Assembly (NCBI GenBank): GCA_012064385.1
Contig: QRDG01000416.1
Coordinates: forward strand, 372,001 to 436,000
Length of the DNA stretch: 64,000 nt
Origin: Puccinellia tenuiflora
Lineage: Eukaryota > Streptophyta > Magnoliopsida > Poales > Poaceae
Direction: 5' to 3'
Position 1 is the stretch's first letter; every line of letters starts with the position of its first letter. The position numbers and the translations under genes are program-made. This document shows positions 48,029 through 58,479 of this stretch, piece after piece. The notes beneath the pieces are model-generated. The model was not told the DNA's origin. It searched no databases and saw only the letters and a program-made list of their open reading frames with translations.

Positions 48029-49133
48029 TCACCACTCTATCATATTCTTAGATGGTGGCTTAGGCCACCGACCTCCTCATGTGAGGAGTTGGTTCTTATT
48101 TGGTTCTTCCCATTTGCTCTTATAAGACCTATGTGTATCACTATGTGCGTGCCATGGGAAATCACTCATAATTGGCTTTCATCTTTCCATCTTGCAATTT
48201 TGAGTGCCCTACCATATTGAGACAGTTTGAGTTCTTCCCCTAGGCCAAAAACCTTATCCCACGAAACCTTTCTCTCTAAATTGTAAAACCTTTTTGACCA
48301 TCCCGTCGGCTGTTTGCGACAAAAGCTCCCGGTACTACCGGTGATGCAGCGGTACTACCGCTGCCTGGGGGCTCCAGCTCCCAGGTACTGCAGTACCGCT
48401 ACGGCTACTGTACTCACCAGGTACCCGGTAATACCGGTGAGTCCGAGCGGTACTACTGCTGGGAGTCAATGGTACCAGGTAGCGGCACTACCGCTAGTTT
48501 GTCGGTACTACCGCTCCATCCCAGGAGCGGTACCACCGCGAACTACCGGCAGTACCAGTGCGGGCGGTACTACCGCGGAGGTTGGTTTTTTGAGAGGTTA
48601 AGTCGGGCGTGGAGGGGTAGTTCCTCATTCTACCTACTCCACCCCCGACCCCCAAAAGAGGAACTCGCCTCACCACCGCCGCCGCCAAGAACCGCCGCCA
48701 GGGAGCCCTCCTCCGGCCTGGATAGCCCCTCTCTGGCCGTTGGGACGCTCAAGCACCTCCTCCTCCCTCCTCTCCTTCACCATGAGCTCCGGTAATCCCT
48801 CTCTTCTCTCTCTCAACCTAGTTGATTCTTTGAGATGCATTGGAGATAGATTTTCTGTAGTCCTAGTGGTAGAAGTTATAGGGAATAGTTCGTACTTGGT
48901 TTAGGATCTTTTTTTTGCAAATTTTGGTTGGAGGATTCCATAGATCGAAGTAGTACCGTGGAGTCAACCGCTAGATCTGGAGGTAGCGGTACTACCGCTA
49001 TGTTGGCGGTACTACCACTCCACCTGTACTACCGGTAGACTGGCGGTACTACCATCTCAACTGGAATTTTCCAGAATTTGTGCAAACCTGATCCTTTTCA
49101 TTTGGTCTTATTTGTTTTGCAATACTTATCCCC
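48029..49133 (+). repeat. Sirevirus interior with GGTACTACC palindromes
   Basis: Continuation of the copia element after the Athila-like insertion. Between 48330 and 48590, and again at 48950-49055, GCGGTACTACCGC-like palindromes recur, the same family as in the 3' LTR. Short ORFs through them are composition artefacts. Confidence 0.6.
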
Positions 49134-50656
49134 ATGCTAGACATCTATGCCATCTTAGGTCCTAGCAGGCAGGGTGGTGGGAGTCAGATCAAGCGGGCCG
49201 CCAAGCGTGCTCGCTCCGGCAAAGAGCATGTTGAAGAGGAAGAGGTTATGCCGGAGAAGACCACACGACGTGAGCACTCAGATGCAGCCAAGAGCAAGTC
49301 CCTTCTGCTGTTGTCAACCAAAGATTTCTGTCGAGAAAGAAGGAAGAATCCGTATGATACCCCCAAAGACCGTCAGTACACCACTCAGGGTTTTCACACT
49401 CTATTTCAAGAAAAGATCGTCTATGAGGTTCTCCCTAAGTTTAAGACCAAGTCGGTTGAGCAGTTTTGTATTAGCACTGAATATATGGAGAAGCATGTTG
49501 ACTATTTGAGAGAGGCTATAGAGATTTGCAAGGAGTTTGGGATCTACAAGTATATTGGGGTGTAGGAGGATTACAATCATCACCTTATCATGCAATTCTT
49601 TGCCACAGTTCACTTCTTCACTGATGAGCCAAGGAGGGTCAAATGGATGACCAAGGATGTTGTGCTTGAGGCAAAGTGGAGTGATTTTGCCAATCTCATT
49701 GGTTTGGTTGATCTAGGTTTTGATATGGACAACATTGTCGAGCAACAATACTTCCGCGTCTCCTACAACGACAAGACAATGAAGCCCAATGTGTTGTTTG
49801 ATCTTTATATCCAGGGGCGTGCAGTTGTGGCGGAACAAAAGCACTTGTTGAAGACTTGGGATATTATGCATCGGATCTACCGCAACACCGTTGCTCCTCG
49901 TGTGGGCAACTTTGATCAAATTCATGGAAGGCTCATTGACAGCATGCATGAGTCTTCCCTCATGGTAGGCCAAGGAAAGATGTTGGATGTGATGGACATC
50001 ATTTGGAATGAGATTTATGCCGTGGTTATGAATAGAAGGGTGCCTATCTTTCGTACTATTTTGATGAAGCTTATTACTCATGTGTGGAATGAGGAAGGCC
50101 TTGACTTGGGTCTTTTGGACAATGATGAGGAGCTCACCGAACACAAGTCCAAGGACCTTTTTATTAAGAAGCATGCTCCTCCACTTATCCCCAACGTTGA
50201 AGAGAGTACCTCGGATGATGAAGATGATCCCACATTTAAACTTCCTCGCAAGGAAAAGGTCAAGACAAAAGTTTCAAGAAGTGGCTTGCAAGTTCTCTCA
50301 AGACAATTTTCTGCCGTCAAGATGACATGGACCGTAGGGCCTATAAGGAACACAAGAGGAGCAAGGAGAAACGTCAGCGCACTCGCAAGTACTTTGAGCA
50401 TTTGGGTGTCCCCGTGGTTGCCGCATCCGAGGAGAACATCACTTCGTACACCGACTAGGTCGCCGGTGATGAGCACAACCCACGTCGCACTTGGGAAGAC
50501 TTCGAGTTTCAGGATAAATGATGCCTCCTCCTCTCACCCACATAATCCTTGGACCCGTGGTGATGATGTGCCTGGAGCCTCCAACCGCAACAATGACATT
50601 GAAGAAGAAGAGTCAGTTGAGTAGGATGATGATGAAGAGGAGAGTGATGATGAGCC
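49134..50656 (+). pseudogene. Sirevirus post-pol (extra) ORF, broken
   Basis: Frames 49134-49565 and 49590-50624 are in the same phase, separated by one TAG at 49563-49565. The product is a Lys/Arg-rich N-terminus followed by a segment like the 'putative plant transposon protein' domain (TDEPRRVKWMTKDVVLEAKW, then DFANLIGL). A later acidic region (EESTSDDEDDPTFKLPRKEK) is followed near 50265 by a probable frameshift into another open phase. The position, after pol and before the polypurine tract, fits the extra ORF of Sireviruses that has been called envelope-like; there is no evidence here for a membrane protein. Confidence 0.6.
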
Positions 50657-51110
50657 TGCCGATGTTTATAGCTCCGAGGAGTGACTTCCACTTGGGTCGT
50701 TAGCATTGCCTCTCCATTTTTGGTGTCATGATGCCAAAGGGGGAGAGAGTTCGATTAGGTCTCCGGAAAGTTGCATGGGTTGGGAGCACAGACTCGTTTC
50801 ATTTGGCTTTTATCGCTTGTGCTCCTATTTTATCTCTATTTGGTTTCGTTAAACTCATGGGGTGAGACATGGGATATCTTTTAATTCGTACAATACTATG
50901 TGTGTGATGTTCTATCCTATTGTCGAGTTGTGCTTGTGCTTTAATTTAAATATCTATGGATGAACTCTCAGTTTACAAAATCTGGGGGAGCTTGACCCTA
51001 ACGAATATGCATTTTGCATTCAAAAATATATTACAAATGATGCATAGCGTTAGGGGGAGCCCGTCTATATTTTGTGAACCATATGGTTGTGTGTTGTAAT
51101 CATACTCCGG

Positions 51111-51121
51111 AAAGGGGGAGA
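51111..51121 (+). other. Polypurine tract of Sirevirus
   Basis: AAAGGGGGAGA directly precedes the LTR start TGAAAGAGC at 51123. Confidence 0.8.
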
Positions 51122-51294
51122 TTGAAAGAGCATACTTGCTCTAAATCCGTTTTGGAGCCTAATGACAACACACAAACACCGGACTAATGTTTATGCTTAA
51201 TATTGCAGAAGATTTACAGATCATCACATGGTTCGGAAAAGAGTTGTTGCGGAGAGAGGGCCCTAAAACTGACTGTACCAAGCTAAAATTGGTA

Positions 51295-51690
51295 CAGCGG
51301 TAGTACCGCTGGTGTAGCGGTAGTACCGCTCCTACCTGGAGCTGTGCTGCTGTTGCTCAGCTGGTACTACTCCTGGCGGTAGTACCGCGGAGGTACCGCT
51401 GCTTCCAGACAGCAGTACTACCGCCAGAGGTACCGCTGGCCCATTTTTAGCTACGGGTATCCCGTCGGTACCCCGGTGGTAGCTGCCACGTCCTACCGTT
51501 GGGTTCCTCTACTTTTCATCGTTAAGGAACCAGTGGTAGTACCGGCCGACCGGCGGTAGTACCGCTCCCTGGTTTGCAGCGGTACCCCCCTGGGGTACCG
51601 CAGTTTCTAGGAGCGGCTCTGCACTGGGTACCGCCCGGATACCAGTAGCGGTAGTACCGTTGTCCCTGTAGTAGTACCGCTGTGTAGATT
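51295..51690 (+). repeat. Palindrome cluster, GCGGTA-N-TACCGC
   Basis: Repeated 13-mers with 6-bp complementary arms and one central base (GCGGTAGTACCGC and variants) alternate with less conserved spacers just upstream of the LTR TATA box. Confidence 0.85.
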
Positions 51691-51809
51691 TTTCTGCACA
51701 TAACGGTTCAATTTCAGGGGCCCCATATAAAGACCCCTTCTTCTCCAAGAAGGGTTGCCGGATTCACACTCTCTCTCTCCTCGATTGTTGCAAAATATCA
51801 AATCAACTA

Positions 51810-52596
51810 GGGGCGTGTTTGGTTCATGTGCCGTTTTTTTGGGACTTTTGCATCCGTGGCCCTGTCTGGTCAGGCCCTAGAAAAACGAGGCCTGAGCCAT
51901 GTTGTGCAGCCCGTTTGACTGCCAACAATGTTCTGGCCAGGCCCGTTTCGCTGCGTGCAATATTTCGTGCTCCCGGCGTTTGGTTGCCCACTAAAAGCCC
52001 ATGCAGCTTAAAGACAATACACTAAAAACGTGGTGCAAATACATATTTAGCTAGAATGCAAGATCTACTCGTATACGATCACCGAAACAGAAAACTTACA
52101 ACACGAAAGTTGTGCGGAACGTTGAGATCTAGCTAGACTTCAAAGGGTTTCTCAAACGGTCAACCGAGTGCGAAGAAATCGACAAAATTCATCCAAAAAC
52201 TTTCAAAAGGGAACTTCGAAAATCAGAAGCTACGGTCGACGAAAGACGAAACTGAGCACGGGAATGGAACCCCCTCGTCTACGCACACATAGTTGATGTT
52301 CAACACTTTTCAAATCGACTTAAGAATATATAGATCAGAGGCATACTTAGTGAAGGAGTTTAAGAGGAGGAGAGAGAAGCTGAGAGCAAGAACGCACGTA
52401 CGTGTTGGGCCAGGTACTGTAGTAGCGCGAGGGTGGCTCTCGAGGAACGGCCGAATCGAGCGTTCCTCCAGGGCCTGGTTGAACGTGATTTAAGGTTCGT
52501 GCACATGCGGGCTAACGGAACGCACAGGCCACCAAACAGCCCAATTTTTGCATGCGCTGGGCCTGGTTGGGGTGTCGGTGGGCTACCAAACACGCC
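51810..52596. mobile_element. PIF/Harbinger-type MITE with CTA duplication
   Basis: Ends GGGGCGTGTTTGGT and, inverted, ACCAAACACGCC, flanked by CTA at 51807-51809 and 52597-52599. It is 787 bp with no transposase domain. A three-base TWA-like duplication and a GGG...TTTGG terminus are typical of Harbinger. Confidence 0.75.
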
Positions 52597-53020
52597 CTAA
52601 ATCTCTCAATCCCTCCACCCAAACTCGTTGATTTTCAGAGGATTGAAGGAGAAGACCTCACGGTTCCCAAAATTTGAGAAACAGAAGCTGCCATGTGGGC
52701 CGGATTTGCTGTTCTACGCGGTGCCACTCGGGCCTAACAAATGCCGTTGCACAAATCGTAAAGAATTCTCCTTCTATCTTATTCCATACAGATTTACAGG
52801 ATCAAACTACAGTAAGGCAGAAAATATTGCATCACCAAAAACTGAAAGAACTATGCTTAACAACACGTGCAACATTTTCTACAAACCTAACTTCTATCTA
52901 ACTGCGACCAGGAAAACGATAGGAAGTGTAGTTAGAGAAGATTACAAAATGTTCCTGAAATTTTACAGATCCCGGCCTCACCTCAAATATGCAGCAAGAT
53001 GATGAGTTACACTTCTTTCA

Positions 53021-56000
53021 TCACTTGTAGGCATACTTGGTCAAGAAGTCAGATACTTCTGAGGCACTGTCGTACGCACCCTCGATGCATCGGCCCAAGG
53101 CAACTCCTGCTACATAGTTTCCTCCTAGGAACAACCCACTGCAGCCGCTTCTGATCAGGGCAGATTTTGCCGCATCAAGGCGATCAAGGTGCCCAATCAA
53201 AAATTGTGGTATGGCTTGTGGCCACACCCGGACGCCTAAGGCTAATGGGTCTGCTGCTCTAGGATTTATCAACATTTTTCTGAGGTCACGATCAACTGCT
53301 TCTACTAAGTCACTCTCAGTCTGCAAATAAAATTGGATCAGTAGAAGTACGGCCAGCAACAAGCAATCTAACAAAACTATCAGCATTGAATGTAGCACAT
53401 AACCGACTGTTTACATTTTTTATGATTTCAGAATTGGTGAAAAATGCAGTCTGGTTATTGACATTAGTCATAAATGAATAGGTGATCAACACTAACTTAA
53501 TACCGTAACCATGTATCATATAATAAGAAAATGACACGAGGATCAAGCAGCTCGAGAGAACCTTGGAGATGATCCCTGTATTTCTAGCACCCCCGATGTA
53601 GTTCAGAAGTAACACTCTTCCAGCAGGAGCACGATTCGGAAAGAGAGAAGAGCTATATATTGTCCCTACATAAAAATCCGGTTAGTAGAACAATACCAAA
53701 ACAATCCCATGATAAATGCAAATGGAGAAGCATGAGTAATGTTTGAGTTGTTTCATGCTAAGATTCTATTCCACGAAATACCTAAAGTCTCAACTCCTTG
53801 GCTACGTGGATGCAACTGGCCGAAACCCTGGAGCTCCCCATCAATTAAGCATTCTTTTCTAATAGCTTCTTTTGGATATGAAACAGTTACAGCAGCAACT
53901 GGTGGATAATAGAATTTTGATAGACCATCTGCTGCATCACTCTGCGGTAACAGGAGGGGAAAAGAGGTTCAATGAACACACAAGGAAGTATGGTTAGAAT
54001 AATGTAGAAAGCCTAAGCAATGTGAAATAAAGTAAATGCTTGCAACAGCCCTACTGGTTAGCAAGATAGGGTTGCAAATGGTACATAGAACCAGGCTTGA
54101 ATTCTCGAAAAAATTGCCAGTGACAGCCAGCTAATTGAACAGATTGGGATGTAGGTACAACTAATTTTATTTTGTTTTACAAAACTATCCAGGTTTTTTT
54201 ATACACAATGGAAACAGTTTGCTAACTAGTTAACTCCGAGTACAGAGTTTGGAACTCTTCTGTCCAGATAACAAGTATAACATGTGGCTTATTGAGGAAG
54301 GAATATGCCCGTTGCAACATACAAATAATGTTCATAAAAAAATAATATCACCAAAGAAATCCAGTTCACCTTGTTAGATCTGGCATATATTTAGAACATA
54401 ATGGACTAGCTAGTCAGGTTCAAATAAGATAGCAAACCTTAGAAAGTGAAAGGAGAACTAAGCATTAAGGTGTCATTTTTATTTCTCGCAAAAAAAGGTG
54501 TCATTCTTATCAACTAGTAGGTGCTATAAGTGGTACATTTTTCTTAATGCTCAGGCTTCTTATGGTGGGGAACTTAGGTCATATGGGGATTTATATTTTC
54601 CATTTCCAAGTCAAAATTTATTCTCTACTAAAGAAATCTTCTCTTGTGTCATTTTTGTCAAAACAAGATACAATTTTCAGAACATACTATTGTTGTACAT
54701 TTCAATTATTTGAAATATAGAGTTGAGTGGTGAAGAAATAATTAATTGGCCCCACTCATGTTTCCCCACGGAATAGCATGGAGGATCCCAAGAAGCTAGC
54801 ACTAACATTAGTAGTACACCAATGGATTTTGCGAACATGCACTTACCGAAAGTGGGCGCAAGATATCACTAGCAACATATGACGGGATGGTCATGATAAC
54901 ACTTTTAGCCTGCACTGAAACAACCCCTTCCGGTGTTTCATATGCTAACACATATCCCTGGTTGTCTGACTTTGTAATGCTCGTGAGCTTCCATGACAGT
55001 TTGACTTTACTACCCAACCTGGAAATGAGGGAAATGCAGAACATAACATGGTTAAGTCTCAAGTAAGACCTAGCATGACAATCATTACTATAATTCATGA
55101 TCATTTCCAAGTACAAGGGACATGAATATACACAAACATGTTCTATAACTCATCCTTCATGGAATGCCTACTTTCTGCCTATATCTTACATGTCCTAACC
55201 AAAAATAAAGATGAACATGGCTGCACTAGTATCAACATTGCAAGAATGGTTGACATGAGAATTGAGCCACCATGTAATTTGGATGCTGATGTAGTGATAT
55301 GGTATTGAATTCAGCAAACAAGTAGGGCTACCCACAGAGCTGTCCATCTATCTGAAGAAAAATATACAACACCTCGTATCCCTAATAACATAACTTAGGT
55401 ATGTGCACAAGGTGATGATAACGAACCTAGAGGCGATAGCATTTGGGAGCATGGCTAGACCCTTCCTGAAAGATGCCACCGTCTGCCCCTTTGGTGACGG
55501 AAGTCGGCTAAAAGGGGTAAAACAGATTAATATAACGGAACAGTTGACTGATAAAATAAACAAAGTACAGTTTCCACTTACGGATCCCTGGGTGGTTTGG
55601 GGTTCTTCCGTCTATCCTGAATTGCCTTGATGGTTCCGCCAATAATACTACCTCCATTCTCCTCCAGTCTCCACACTTTCCCAAACGCAGCCCTCATACT
55701 GAGCTTGGAAGGATCACCCGCATACACACCTAACGTCAATATCGAAATGTTAAAACTCTGATCGGAATCTATGCAAGACACAGAGCAGAACAAACAGCTA
55801 CTACTGCACACTACATTAAACACCTGAGCAGAAAGGCTCGATGAGGCGCTCAAAGACCTCGCCGCCCAGGTTACGGCGCACAAAGTCCTCCACCGACTCC
55901 TCACGCCCCTGAAACCTTCGCCGGGAACGCTCAGCCACATCGTTGATTACGACGAAACAATCAAAATTCATAAAAGAATCAAGAATGCGGCAAGGCCAGA

Positions 56001-56642
56001 GCACAAACTGGAGGAGGCGGGCGAATGCCCAGCGCGCCAAGGCCGGCCCTGAGCTTCCCAGGAATGCTCATGAGGTCGAAGAAAGGCAGGTCGCCGGGCT
56101 TGGACGGCACCGGCCGTAGCTTCCCCTCCCACAGCACGAACCGCGGCGCGTTAGGGTCCCCGAACACCAAGTCATCCTTGAGCCCGCTGTCTACCTGCGC
56201 AACCAATCCATGCAGCGTTCGTATCTTTATGCGTACGTCCCCAAACAGGCCGAGAAGAGGGAGAAGCGAGCAAGATGCATACGGCCATTGTGAGGACGGG
56301 GTCGGAGGGCTGGAAGCTGTTGGGTCCCTCCTCCCAGAGGTACCCCTCGTCGGGGCGCTCGACGGTGGTGATGTTGCCGCCTGGGCGGGCGCGAGCCTCC
56401 GTGACGAGCAGGTCGCTGACACCGTACTTGGTGGCCAGGGCCTGTGCGGTGCAGAGGCCGCTGATGCCGCCGCCGACGATGACGCAGTCCGCGGACAGCC
56501 GTGCGCTGGGCACGGCTGGAGCCTCGGTGGCGTCGCTCGCGACCGCGCAGCGCGCCTGGCCGCGTCGGGAGCGCGCCGGGGCCCGAACGCGGAGGGGTAG
56601 CGCCGCCGTGACGGTAGCGATGGCCATGGCTGCGCCGACCAT
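53021..56642 (-). CDS. PPOX1: Protoporphyrinogen IX oxidase, plastid
   Basis: Nine exons on the minus strand give 531 residues: 56283-56642, 56009-56194, 55824-55908, 55582-55729, 55427-55507, 54847-55018, 53782-53941, 53562-53665 and 53021-53320. All introns are GT/AG and phases agree. The Arg/Ala-rich first ~48 residues look like a plastid transit peptide. The FAD-binding motif CVIVGGGISG is at 53-62, and the C-terminal FAD motif GLFLGGNYVAGVALGRCIE at about 494-512. The enzyme oxidises protoporphyrinogen IX to protoporphyrin IX at the thylakoid/envelope, the last step shared by chlorophyll and haem synthesis; the family is the target of diphenyl-ether herbicides. An in-frame Met at residue 6 is an alternative start. 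No break is seen. Confidence 0.95.
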
Positions 56643-57028
56643 TTCCGTCGCTTGGGCTCGGGGGGAGATGGCGGTGCGGAGTGGATGACGCGATGCGGCT
56701 GCGGCTGCATTGGTTGGTTGGTCTTACGCTTTCCATGGCCCACTGGAATTGGATAGGTGGATGGGCTGCGATTCGTACAGAAGTTCATTCATCGTGCGCT
56801 GTGTCTGCTTAAGGAGATTGGCGGCACCTTCATCTTGGGCTTTCCCATATGGTCTGCTTTTTTCGGACATAAAAAAAAAAAATCACGTTTCATTCATCAT
56901 TCCCTAAGAACAAAAAAAAATGTACATTTTTTCCGTGATAAAACAAACAGATTTTGTTGATTTGTTAAGTGGTATATTAAATCTGGAACCAAAATAAAAA
57001 CCAAAGGTATAGACCCGTAACAACACTA
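56643..57028 (-). promoter_or_regulatory. 5' flank of PPOX gene
   Basis: Upstream sequence of the PPOX start. It changes from GC-rich leader to AT-rich DNA with A-runs at about 56871-56881 and 56909-56920. No reliable TATA box or factor site was pinned down. Confidence 0.4.
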
Positions 57029-57151
57029 CTCCCTCCGTTCCAAATTAGTTGTCTTCTATTTGCCAAAAAGTGGATGTATCTAGACATGTTACAAGTATAG
57101 ATACATCCACTTTTTGGTAAATGGAAGACAACTAATTTAGAACGGAGGGAG
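57029..57151. mobile_element. Stowaway MITE
   Basis: CTCCCTCCGTTCCAAATTAG at the left is inverted at the right (ending GAACGGAGGGAG), flanked by TA at 57027-57028 and 57152-57153. The 123-bp element is a near-perfect hairpin. It lies about 390 bp upstream of the PPOX start codon. Confidence 0.95.
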
Positions 57152-57153
57152 TA

Positions 57154-57740
57154 GATGGTATATCATACTTTGGAGTTATCATTTATGGTTTCACCTTTTG
57201 CATCTCAATATGTCACCATGTAAAGAAAATTAATAAGGACACATATCCATAAGTTAAACTAATTTCCAAGTTTGTGAAAAGATAATTGAATTCTAGACCC
57301 TAGTAGATGTGAACTTAAAAATAGTGTTCAAAACATTATGGTCGGGACACACTTTTTCCAAGGCAAGTAGTGAAACACCACCTTATTGTCGGCTAGATAA
57401 TACGGGAAAGAATGACGGAAATGGGAGAACCTTCGACCAAAACACGATTGGTACTATCATCACCGCATGTTGTGGTACTTTCGACATATAGCCTTTGGGG
57501 GTGGCTAACGTCATTGAGATAAGGGCAAGATGACTATGGAGGCTACTCGGGGTGGGATTGGCGAAGAACGGACTAGGGTTCGGGTCTCCTTTGTGGAGGA
57601 ACCCTACTCCTCCTTAAATCACTCATATCAATATATATTTGTAATGGTTACAAGGTCTTCGCGGGCTTAGAAGGTTAGGCGGTGGGTATTGATTCTATCT
57701 ATTGCGTATGGTCCCTAAGGGTGCCTCTAGTCCGCCTTTA
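57154..57740. other. Intergenic, no gene recognised
   Basis: No supported gene or element. Small ORFs such as 57309-57491 show no family features. Confidence 0.45.
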
Positions 57741-58380
57741 GGCTTTGTTTGGTTGTCAAGGGAAAAAACCAGGGAAGCAAAGCCCGAAGAGAATTTTAGG
57801 GTGCGCACCGAATACCCTCCTCGAATGGGGGAGATCCACCCCTTTCCCTTTGTTCGTTAGGCAGCAGGGGGAGGAAGCCTTATGTACACAATCGTCCATG
57901 GAGATCAATCTTTCATGTAGCTGGAACGAAAGTAACCTCACATTGTGCCCTCCCTCGCGGAGCAGCAGCCGCCACCTCTGCTCATTACTCAGAACGCAAA
58001 ACCTAGTAGCCCAGATCTTAGGGGGCCTTAGGGAAACCATGGGAGTAGTGGAAGGAAGGAAGAAGACCACGAGTGTATGGAATCGGGTAGCGGATGCGGC
58101 TGAGGTCATGAGGAAGAGGCAGAGGAGGGCGAGGCGCGGGATAGAGGTGGAGGAGGACGAGACAGTAGAGCTCGCGTACTCGTGAGAGAGACGGGGAGAC
58201 TTTTCCGATATGCGGAGGTAGGGAGAGCGGCTCGGGGATTTTGGGGGCTCGGGCTAGAAATTCCCTTCTCTCATGCCACCAAATGGGCCACTAAGAAACC
58301 GGGTTGAAGTTTCCACGTGGGTTCTTCACCCAGGGAAAAGACGCAGATGCCAGGGGGATCCCGTGCATCCAAATGAGGCC
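57741..58380. mobile_element. PIF/Harbinger-type MITE with TTA duplication
   Basis: Ends GGCTTTGTTTGG and, inverted, GGCCTCATTTGG, flanked by TTA at 57738-57740 and 58381-58383. 640 bp. It carries a 146-codon open frame (57745-58185) with no transposase or MADF/Myb motif recognised, probably incidental. Confidence 0.7.
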
Positions 58381-58479
58381 TTATATTGCGATCCGACCTA
58401 GGGATTAATTGCAAGTTGTCCTAAGTCGGTTCGGGTATTGAGTCCTAGACTAATCCGGTAGGGCTTCTTGATGTCTCTT

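Larger units (their letters stand above)
51123..52660 (+). repeat. 3' LTR of Sirevirus (right end uncertain)
   Basis: Starts TGAAAGAGCATACTTGC, carries a dense cluster of GCGGTAGTACCGC palindromes (51295-51690) and a CATATAAAG TATA box at about 51724. It is split by a 787-bp Harbinger element and fades out near 52660, about 360 bp past the end of the PPOX coding region. The normal CTTTCA end is not seen, so it is probably truncated. Confidence 0.65.

Noticed and set aside
48314..48795. 95- and 108-residue ORFs rich in Tyr/Arg/Thr
   Set aside because: They are translations of the GGTACTACC palindrome cluster.
52628..53002. 124-residue + strand ORF next to the PPOX stop
   Set aside because: Overlaps the fading LTR and PPOX 3' UTR; no domain.
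55979..56788. 269-residue minus-strand ORF over the PPOX start
   Set aside because: It is a different frame from the PPOX exons for most of its length and reads through intron 1; exons 1 and 2 account for the coding signal.
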